Source: Ga0077554 sp046590885 (GTDB lineage Bacteria; Pseudomonadota; Gammaproteobacteria; Ga0077554; Ga007554). Taken from it: DNA of 17,521 nucleotides. The stretch lies in contig JBKJTS010000271.1 of assembly GCA_046590885.1 (NCBI GenBank), forward strand, positions 1-17,521. The letters run 5' to 3'. Below the pieces are notes generated by a model. It did not search any database. It saw nothing but the letters and a program-made list of their open reading frames with translations, and had not been told where the DNA came from. How positions within the stretch are numbered: the first letter of the stretch is position 1; the number at the start of each line of letters is the position of its first letter. The translations under genes and the position numbers were made by a program. Shown piece after piece: positions 1 through 6,247 of the stretch.

Positions 1-1227
1 GCTACATTTTTGTATTTTGATATCAGCTTTATGGTATGGGTAGTTCTTGGCCCCCTTTCACTTTATATCACCCAGGATCTAGGGCTGCCATTGGCGGAAA
101 AACTCGGGATTGTTGCGGTGCCGATTCTGGCGGGTGCCTTGTTGCGTGTGCCTATGGGCATGCTGGCGGATCATCTTGGCCCGAAACGCACAGGACAGCT
201 TGGCCAGATCATTGTAATGTTTGGATTGGCGTATGCTTGGCTATTTGGTCTGGATTCCAAGCTGCAACTGGAGTTGATGGGTATTATCCTGGGATTCGCT
301 GGCGCCAGTTTTGCTGTGGCTTTACCGCAGGCCAGCCGTTGGTATCCACCGCATTATCAGGGCATGGTATTGGGTATTGTGGGGGCGGGTAACATGGGTG
401 TAGTGCTTGACGCGATGATTGTACCCTGGCTGGCAGAACATTATGGCTGGCAGGCGGTATTTGGTTTTCTGCTGATTCCTGTGGTGATCGTGTTTTTGTT
501 ATATACGTGGATGGCTAAAGACGCACCCATGCAGCCTAAGCCCGTGTCATTGAAAAATTACACTACAGTTCTTAAGGACGTGGACACCTGGTGGTTCATG
601 TTTTTCTATTCGATTTCCTTTGGTGGTTTTATTGGCTTGGCGAGCGCGCTGCCTTTATATTTTACCCATTGGTACCACGCCTCAGGTATTGCAGCAGGCA
701 TGATGGTTGCGATTATTGTGTTCGCCGGTTCGATGTTCCGGCCAGTGGGGGGATGGATGGCTGATCGCATTGGCGGGATACGGACATTGCAAATTTTGTT
801 TGTGGTGGTGGCATTTGCTTATCTCAGCATATCCTTCATGCCAGAAGGACCCGCACCCCTGGTTGCGGGGACTGATAAAGTAAGTGGCTGGGGTCTGTTT
901 GAATTGCCGGCGCTGGCATGGGGGGCAGTGCTGATTTTCTTTATTGGTGCGATGGCTTTGGGTATGGGCAATGGTTCTGTTTTCCAGCTTGTGCCACAGC
1001 GTTTCCGCCATGAAATGGGCGTTATTACCGGACTGGTTGGCGCTGCGGGCGGTATGGGTGGTTTTGTGCTGGCTAAAACCTTGGGGTGGTCTCAGGGTCT
1101 ATCGGGAAATTTTGCCTTGGGTTTCTGGATATTTTCAGGGCTGGCAATGATTGGTTTCATTGGCTTGATTCGCGTCAAAATTCGTTGGAGAACTACCTGG
1201 GGCGCCGTGTCGGGAGCTAAGATATAA
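1..1227 (+). CDS. narK: MFS nitrate/nitrite transporter, NarK/NasA family (5' end cut by window edge)
   Basis: This is an inner-membrane major facilitator protein that would import nitrate (possibly nitrite) for the assimilation genes downstream. The reading frame is open from base 1 and the visible protein (408 residues) begins inside the first membrane helix (ATFLYFDISFMVWV), so roughly 15-25 N-terminal codons lie outside the window; the TTG at 10 is not a real start. Both nitrate signatures of the family are visible: GIVGAGNMGV at about visible residues 125-134 and GLVGAAGGMGG near the C-terminus. The MFS loop motif GGWMADRIGG lies in the second half, and hydrophobic helices fill the rest. 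The gene order transporter, PP2C-kinase, nirB, nirD, nitrate reductase matches the assimilatory cluster known from Pseudomonas, where the transporter is called nasA. The family call is firm; nitrate as substrate rests on signatures and context. Confidence 0.93.
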   Translation, partial: ATFLYFDISFMVWVVLGPLSLYITQDLGLPLAEKLGIVAVPILAGALLRVPMGMLADHLGPKRTGQLGQIIVMFGLAYAWLFGLDSKLQLELMGIILGFAGASFAVALPQASRWYPPHYQGMVLGIVGAGNMGVVLDAMIVPWLAEHYGWQAVFGFLLIPVVIVFLLYTWMAKDAPMQPKPVSLKNYTTVLKDVDTWWFMFFYSISFGGFIGLASALPLYFTHWYHASGIAAGMMVAIIVFAGSMFRPVGGWMADRIGGIRTLQILFVVVAFAYLSISFMPEGPAPLVAGTDKVSGWGLFELPALAWGAVLIFFIGAMALGMGNGSVFQLVPQRFRHEMGVITGLVGAAGGMGGFVLAKTLGWSQGLSGNFALGFWIFSGLAMIGFIGLIRVKIRWRTTWGAVSGAKI

Positions 1228-1406
1228 GAGATAGAACGAGCGGTGCCGGCGGCAGAATGCCCAAGTGTCGTGGAGCGGTCGTCACGGCATTCTGGGCCGT
1301 CCACGGGTGGACTAGTGCCGCAAGCACAGGGTGCACGAGAGCCGCCTTGTATCTTGATGCGTGTAGCTGTACGCTGCCGTGATTCTGTCAACCGCACCGG
1401 ATACAC
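1228..1406 (+). other. Hairpin-rich intergenic region between transporter and PP2C-kinase
   Basis: No convincing gene or promoter is visible in these 179 bases, which look richer in G and C than the flanking genes. Several inverted repeats follow one another. An 8-base perfect stem pairs AGAATGCC (1254-1261) with GGCATTCT (1286-1293), and inside it GTG-CG pairs with CG-CAC. A perfect GTCCAC/GTGGAC dyad with a 2-base centre lies at 1299-1312. GTGC/GCAC occurs at 1315-1327. A competing stem, ACGGC (1284-1288) with GCCGT (1296-1300), would disrupt the first two. No U tract follows, so a simple terminator is unlikely. The region could be a leader, an RNA processing site or a remnant of a palindromic repeat. 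Confidence 0.5.
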
Positions 1407-3122
1407 ATGGCTAACGAACACCTCCAAACGCGCATTGGCTTCGTCAGTATTACTGGCAAGCGTGCAGACAACCAGGATTATGTAGGCACCTGTCTGGGTA
1501 ATGGCCGTCACGCCAATTTGAAAGGCATGGTGATTGCCGTAGCCGATGGCGTGGGCGGCAATAAGGGCGGACGTCAGGCGGCAGAAATTACGGTACGGGG
1601 TTTCATCGAAGGTTATTTTGGATTGCCTGAAACATTAGGCGTTGAGCGTGCTGCAGGTCGGGCATTGGCAGCAATGAATCGCTGGATTCATATGCAGGGG
1701 CGGCATGATCAGTTTCTTAAAAACATGTCAACCACCTTCAGCGCACTTATTTTGCGGGGTCGTCAAGCTTATGTGGTGCATGTCGGAGATACGCGGATTT
1801 ATCGACTGCGGGTCCAACAGCTCCTGCGCCTGACCGTCGATCATACCTTATCCAACCCTGATTTTAACCATATCCTGTTTCGCGCCATTGGCCTGGAAGA
1901 AGGCCTGCGCATTGACTACGTGGCGCATAGCCTGGAGCCACATGACCGTTTTCTGTTGTGCAGCGACGGGGTACATGGGGTGCTTGGGGATCGACGCATT
2001 AAATCTTTGCTGGCTCAATATGCCGCTCCTGAAGAATGTGCGCAGGCCATCGTGCAGGCTGCGCTGGATACCGGCAGCCAGGATAATGTCACGGCTTTGG
2101 TGATGGATGTGGTGAGTTTACCCGCTGTTGATCAAAGCGATATTGAAACCGCAATGGGTGCATTGCCCATCCGCGAGTTACCCAATGTCGGTGATGAGGT
2201 GGATGGGTTCAAGCTGCTGGGGAAAATTTCAGATGGCCGATACAGTCGTTTGTTCAAGGCAGAAGAGTGCCTGGAAAAGCGCAGTGTCGTACTCAAGTTT
2301 CCTCATCCGCGGGTGGCGAGTGAAGCGGCTTATCGGCGTGCGTTCGTGCGTGAGGCATGGATAGCTGCCCGGGTGCTTAGCCCGTGGATTGTGGGGGTGG
2401 TGGGGCTTGCTCCCGGTCGGCAAACGCGCTTGTATTCAGTAATGCCCTATTATGAAGGCATTACGCTGGAAGAGCGGTTGAAACAGCCGGTGAAATTGTC
2501 ACTTGAAGAGGGCGTTGATATCGGCATCAAGCTTGCCAAAGCAGTGTACGCATTGAACCGGCTACGCATTGTTCATCGTGATGTCAAGCCCGACAATATA
2601 TTGTTGCAGGAGGGTGGCGGATTGAAATTGCTGGATCTGGGTGTGGCGCGCTTGCCAGGATTTTCGGAGTTTGAAGAAAACGAAATTCCAGGTACGCCCA
2701 GTTATATGGCCCCCGAATTTTTTGAAGGTGGGCGGGGCGATGATTCTTCCGATGTTTACGCTCTCGGTGTGACATTATATCGGAGCTTGAGTGGTGGCCA
2801 TTATCCCTATGGTGAAGTAGAACCATTCAGCCGCCCCCGTTTTAATAAACGCACGCCACTGACACATTACCGACCTGATTTGCCAGCATGGCTGGATATG
2901 CTGCTGACCCGCGCAGTGGCTATTGAGAAATCCAAACGCATTGGTGATGCGATGGAGCTGGCTTTCGAGTTGGAAAATGGTTTGGCCCACGGGGTACGAG
3001 CGGTACCGCCCAAACAACCCTTCTATGAGCTTCATCCCGTACTGTTCTGGAAATTTGTGGCCCTGCTTCTGACGTTAGCATTACTTATAGTGATGGTGAT
3101 TTTGGCACGAGGTGCTCACTGA
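1407..3122 (+). CDS. Bifunctional PP2C-type phosphatase / Ser-Thr protein kinase, C-terminally membrane anchored
   Basis: The N-terminal PP2C domain (about residues 8-235) shows the metal-site motifs: DNQD (D21, D24), VADGVGG (D47, G48), VHVGDTRIYRL, CSDGVHG (D187) and SQDN (D226). A Hanks-type kinase domain follows (about 270-530): a degenerate glycine loop (LGKISDGRYS), Lys297 in VVLKF, HRDVKPDN with catalytic D392, K394 and N397, DLG (D410) in place of DFG, and the APE motif. Residues about 549-567 form one hydrophobic helix, so both catalytic domains should face the cytoplasm from a tail anchor. The ATG at 1407 is the only start in frame, because a TGA stands at 1380; its ribosome site is poor. 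Homologous fusions sit between nitrate transporter and nirB in Pseudomonas-type clusters, and I know of no established substrate. Both domains look catalytically intact. A regulatory role in nitrate uptake or reduction is inferred from context only. Confidence 0.93.
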   Translation: MANEHLQTRIGFVSITGKRADNQDYVGTCLGNGRHANLKGMVIAVADGVGGNKGGRQAAEITVRGFIEGYFGLPETLGVERAAGRALAAMNRWIHMQGRHDQFLKNMSTTFSALILRGRQAYVVHVGDTRIYRLRVQQLLRLTVDHTLSNPDFNHILFRAIGLEEGLRIDYVAHSLEPHDRFLLCSDGVHGVLGDRRIKSLLAQYAAPEECAQAIVQAALDTGSQDNVTALVMDVVSLPAVDQSDIETAMGALPIRELPNVGDEVDGFKLLGKISDGRYSRLFKAEECLEKRSVVLKFPHPRVASEAAYRRAFVREAWIAARVLSPWIVGVVGLAPGRQTRLYSVMPYYEGITLEERLKQPVKLSLEEGVDIGIKLAKAVYALNRLRIVHRDVKPDNILLQEGGGLKLLDLGVARLPGFSEFEENEIPGTPSYMAPEFFEGGRGDDSSDVYALGVTLYRSLSGGHYPYGEVEPFSRPRFNKRTPLTHYRPDLPAWLDMLLTRAVAIEKSKRIGDAMELAFELENGLAHGVRAVPPKQPFYELHPVLFWKFVALLLTLALLIVMVILARGAH

Positions 3123-3171
3123 GTCGCTTGTTTCAGTGCAAGGAACTTGCGCACCTTAATGACGCTTTGTG

Positions 3172-3211
3172 TGAAATTTTGCACCAGAATTATCCTGGGT
3201 GCAAATTTTTT
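3172..3211 (+). terminator. Candidate intrinsic terminator downstream of the PP2C-kinase gene
   Basis: About 50 bases after the kinase stop codon, GCACC (3181-3185) pairs with GGTGC (3198-3202), extended inside by AG/CT and outside by further A-T pairs, and is followed at once by six T (3206-3211). This would end the upstream transcript before the nirB promoter. The same TGCACC...GGTGCA arms match NtrC half-sites, but with a 12-base rather than 5-base gap, so the element may instead or also belong to the upstream control region of nirB. Confidence 0.5.
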
Positions 3212-3227
3212 GCCCTAAAATGGGGCG
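3211..3227 (+). promoter_or_regulatory. NtrC-like binding site upstream of nirB
   Basis: TGCCCTAAAATGGGGCG is a 17-base dyad that follows the NtrC consensus TGCACY-N5-GGTGCA at 9 of 12 defined bases, with the A/T-rich AAAAT centre often found there; the A-to-C and T-to-G changes are symmetrical. Its centre lies about 138 bases upstream of the start predicted from the sigma-54 promoter at 3331, within the usual range for an NtrC enhancer. A weaker match (8 of 12) begins at 3150. Binding is inferred, not shown. Confidence 0.6.
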
Positions 3228-3330
3228 TATGATCGCTGCTGGGGTTTTTATATGCAGCTGTGTAATTCAATAGATAATGTAACTTGTTGCTCTGGTTACT
3301 ATATAAATCATTACTTTCACAGCAACTATT

Positions 3331-3346
3331 TGGCACTTAATTTGCA
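3331..3346 (+). promoter_or_regulatory. Sigma-54 (RpoN) promoter of nirB-nirD-nasA
   Basis: TGGCAC-TTAAT-TTGCA matches the sigma-54 consensus TGGCAC-N5-TTGCA at every defined core base. GG at 3332-3333 and GC at 3344-3345 have the required spacing. Transcription should start near 3357, giving a leader of about 39 bases before the nirB ATG. A GTTGCT/AGCAAC inverted repeat (3286-3291 and 3321-3326) brackets the stretch just upstream. With the NtrC-like dyad this predicts induction under nitrogen limitation. Confidence 0.85.
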
Positions 3347-3395
3347 TTATTAATTTACAAATAATTGATAGATAAATGTTGGTGAGGATAGCCGC

Positions 3396-5834
3396 ATGAA
3401 AGAAAAATTAGTTCTGGTGGGAAATGGCATGGCCGGTGTGCGGGCCCTGGAAGAGTTATTGAAGCTTGCGCCGGATAAATACGACATAACGGTATTTGGC
3501 GCAGAACCTTACGGTAATTACAACCGTATTCTGTTGTCGCCAGTATTAGCTGGCGAAAAGACCATTGACCAGATCATGTTGAATGACAAGCAATGGTACG
3601 CTGACAATGGCATTACCCTGCATTGCGGCAAAGAAGTTACCCGAATTGATCGCGTTAATCGTAAAGTAATCGCCGGAGATGGTACTGAAGCTTCCTATGA
3701 TTATCTTTTGTTAGGCACAGGTTCAAACCCTTTTATCATACCCGTACCGGGAAACGACTTGCCGGGTGTGGTGACGTTCCGTGATATACGCGACGTTGAT
3801 CTGATGCTGGATGCTTCACAGAAACATCAGCATGCTGTGGTGATTGGCGGTGGATTGCTGGGACTGGAAGCCGCCAATGGGCTGATGCGCCAGGGTATGA
3901 GTGTGACAATAGTGCACAACAGTGATGTGTTAATGGAGCGTCAGCTTGACACAGAATCGGCTGCGATGCTGCGCAAATCTCTTGAAGAGCGTGGCATGAA
4001 TTTTTATATGTCAGCACAAACCATTGCCATTGTTGGCGAAGATCGGGTGCGAGCGGTACGTTTTAAAGATGGCAGTGAACTGTATGCTGATATCGTGGTG
4101 ATGGCGGTTGGCATACGTCCCAATATTGAGCTGGCAAAAAAATCCGGCATACATTGCGAGCGAGGGATTGTCGTCAATGATACTTTGCAAACCTATGATC
4201 CGCGGGTTTATGCCGTGGGTGAGTGCGTGCAGCACCGGGGCCAGGCTTATGGCTTGGTGGCGCCGCTGTTCGAGCAGGCGAAAGTGTGTGCCAATCATCT
4301 TGCGCATCTTGGCTATGCGCGTTATCAAGGTTCTGTCACCTCCACAAAACTAAAAGTCACCGGCATTGATTTATTCTCTGCGGGCGATTTCACAGGTGAT
4401 GCCAGCACCGAAGAAATTGTTATGAAGGATGCCGCGCGTGGCATGTATAAAAAAATTGTGTTGAAAGAGAATCGTATTCAGGGCGCTGTCATGTATGGTG
4501 ATACCGTGGATGGTGCGTGGTATTTTCAGTTAATGCGCGATGGCACGGATATTTCTGCGTTCCGGGATGCCTTGATGTTTGGGGAGGCACATTTAGGCGA
4601 TGCCGGTCATGGGGGTCAGAATAAAGCCGCTGCCATGAGTGATAGCATGGAAGTGTGTGGCTGTAATGGTGTGTGCAAAGGCACCATCGTTCAGGCCATT
4701 AGTGATAAAGGCTTATTTACTTTGGATGAAGTGCGCATGCACACTAAGGCTTCGTCTTCATGTGGATCTTGCACGGGTTTGGTAGAACAAATCATGGCAT
4801 CGGTATTGGGCGGGGGGTATTCTGCCGCGCCCAAAGACAAGCCACTATGTAAATGCACTGAATTAACGCACGCTACAGTTCGCAAGACGATACGTGAAAA
4901 ATACTTTATCTCTGTTGGCGATGTTATACGTGAACTGAAATGGCATACACCCGACGGTTGTCACTCGTGCCGGCCAGCCTTGAATTATTATTTGCTGTGC
5001 GCGTGGCCAGCTGAATATAAAGATGATCCGCAATCACGTTTTATTAATGAACGTGCGCATGCAAATATCCAGAAAGATGGCACTTATTCCGTTGTCCCCC
5101 GCATGTGGGGTGGACTGACTACACCCAATGAATTGCGCACTATCGCCGATGTGGTGGATAAATTCAAAATCCCTACCGTAAAAGTCACAGGTGGACAACG
5201 TATAGATTTGCTCGGCGTGAAGAAAGAAGATTTACCGGCGGTATGGGCAGACCTGAATAAAGGGGGTATGGTGTCTGGTCATGCGTATGCCAAAGGATTG
5301 CGTACTGTAAAAACCTGTGTTGGCAAAGAATGGTGCCGGTTTGGCACACAGGATTCTACCAGCATGGGGGTGCTGCTGGAAAAGCGCACCTGGGGTTCAT
5401 GGATGCCGCATAAGTTCAAAATGGCGGTATCGGGTTGCCCGCGTAACTGCGCTGAAGCAACCATTAAAGACTTTGGTGTGGTGGCTGTCGAATCGGGTTG
5501 GGAATTGCATGTAGGTGGCAATGGCGGGGTAAAAATACGCGCTACAGATCTGCTATGCAAAGTCACAACCGACGCTGAGGTGGAAGAATATTGCTATGCC
5601 TTTATTCAGTTCTACCGTGAAGATGCCCATTACCTGGAACGTACCGCGCCCTGGATTGAGCGAGTGGGCCTGGACTATGTTAAGCAGCGCGTGGTAGAAG
5701 ATGCAGCCGGTCGTAAGTTGCTGGAGCAACGTTTTATCGAGTCACAGAAATATGCTCAGATTGATCCGTGGGCCGAACGAGCCAGCCATAATGCGGAAAA
5801 ACATGAGTTTGTTCCATTAAAGATGGTTAGTTGA
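3396..5834 (+). CDS. nirB: Assimilatory nitrite reductase [NAD(P)H], large subunit
   Basis: This cytoplasmic enzyme carries out the six-electron reduction of nitrite to ammonium with NirD. Domains in order: an FAD-binding fold (GxGxxG at residues 9-14), an NAD(P)H-binding fold (GGGLLG at 151-156), and two BFD-like [2Fe-2S] domains with ligands C421, C423, C456, C459 and C485, C487, C522, C525. A ferredoxin-like nitrite/sulfite reductase half-domain follows, then the siroheme/[4Fe-4S] site with C641, C647 (Cys-x5-Cys) and C681, C685 (Cys-x3-Cys). The length of 812 residues is close to known NirB proteins. A GGTGAGGA ribosome site at 3381-3388 supports the ATG at 3396. The gene is first behind the sigma-54 promoter and precedes nirD by 52 bases. 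All expected cofactor ligands are present. Confidence 0.97.
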   Translation: MKEKLVLVGNGMAGVRALEELLKLAPDKYDITVFGAEPYGNYNRILLSPVLAGEKTIDQIMLNDKQWYADNGITLHCGKEVTRIDRVNRKVIAGDGTEASYDYLLLGTGSNPFIIPVPGNDLPGVVTFRDIRDVDLMLDASQKHQHAVVIGGGLLGLEAANGLMRQGMSVTIVHNSDVLMERQLDTESAAMLRKSLEERGMNFYMSAQTIAIVGEDRVRAVRFKDGSELYADIVVMAVGIRPNIELAKKSGIHCERGIVVNDTLQTYDPRVYAVGECVQHRGQAYGLVAPLFEQAKVCANHLAHLGYARYQGSVTSTKLKVTGIDLFSAGDFTGDASTEEIVMKDAARGMYKKIVLKENRIQGAVMYGDTVDGAWYFQLMRDGTDISAFRDALMFGEAHLGDAGHGGQNKAAAMSDSMEVCGCNGVCKGTIVQAISDKGLFTLDEVRMHTKASSSCGSCTGLVEQIMASVLGGGYSAAPKDKPLCKCTELTHATVRKTIREKYFISVGDVIRELKWHTPDGCHSCRPALNYYLLCAWPAEYKDDPQSRFINERAHANIQKDGTYSVVPRMWGGLTTPNELRTIADVVDKFKIPTVKVTGGQRIDLLGVKKEDLPAVWADLNKGGMVSGHAYAKGLRTVKTCVGKEWCRFGTQDSTSMGVLLEKRTWGSWMPHKFKMAVSGCPRNCAEATIKDFGVVAVESGWELHVGGNGGVKIRATDLLCKVTTDAEVEEYCYAFIQFYREDAHYLERTAPWIERVGLDYVKQRVVEDAAGRKLLEQRFIESQKYAQIDPWAERASHNAEKHEFVPLKMVS

Positions 5835-5886
5835 AAGAAGCGCTGATATTAAAGTGCTGAATTTATACATTGGAAATAATTATAAA

Positions 5887-6213
5887 ATGACAGACTGGGT
5901 TGAAGTGGGTGTATTGGAAGATATTCCCCGTTTAGGCGCGCGCGTGGTACGCACTTCTCAGGGCGATATCGCGGTATTCCGCACGGCAGAAAACGAAGTG
6001 TTTGCCTTGCGTGATGCGTGTCCACATAAAGGTGGCCCACTGTCACAGGGGATTGTGCATGGTAAACGTGTCACCTGTCCATTACACAATTGGGTGCTGG
6101 AACTGGACAATGGGGTAGCCTTGGCTCCCGATATAGGTTGCGTACCTTATTATCCAGTGAAGATTGAAAATGGTGTAGTCATTTTATCATTACAGCAGCA
6201 GTCTACGCCCTAA
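5887..6213 (+). CDS. nirD: Nitrite reductase small subunit, Rieske-type NirD
   Basis: NirD is the small partner of NirB, here 108 residues with a Rieske fold. The complete set of [2Fe-2S] ligands is present: C45 and H47 in CPHKGGPL, C64 and H67 in CPLHNW, with 16 residues between the pairs. The E. coli dissimilatory NirD lacks these ligands, so this one is of the assimilatory kind and should carry a real cluster. I chose the ATG at 5887 because the family begins with a W-x-x-V segment immediately after Met (MTDWVEV). A GTG at 5854 would add 11 residues with no family resemblance. The ribosome site before 5887 is weak (GGAA about 12 bases upstream), so NirD may depend on translation of nirB upstream. 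The nitrate reductase ATG follows 34 bases after the stop. Confidence 0.95.
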   Translation: MTDWVEVGVLEDIPRLGARVVRTSQGDIAVFRTAENEVFALRDACPHKGGPLSQGIVHGKRVTCPLHNWVLELDNGVALAPDIGCVPYYPVKIENGVVILSLQQQSTP

Positions 6214-6247
6214 ACAGTGATCCCCAGTGATACATGGTGAAATCACA

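Noticed and set aside
1243..1485. 80-codon open frame in the transporter-kinase gap, running into the PP2C gene
   Set aside because: GTG start without a ribosome site, low-complexity composition, no family resemblance, and it overlaps the well-supported PP2C start in another frame.
1092..1511. 139-codon open frame on the - strand, and similar antisense frames within nirB, nasA and flgF
   Set aside because: They lie opposite strongly conserved genes, have no ribosome sites or recognisable domains, and reflect codon bias of the true strand.
3358..3370. Perfect IHF consensus match on the - strand (TATCAA-N4-TTG)
   Set aside because: It lies just downstream of the predicted nirB start rather than between enhancer and promoter, in AT-rich sequence where such matches arise by chance.
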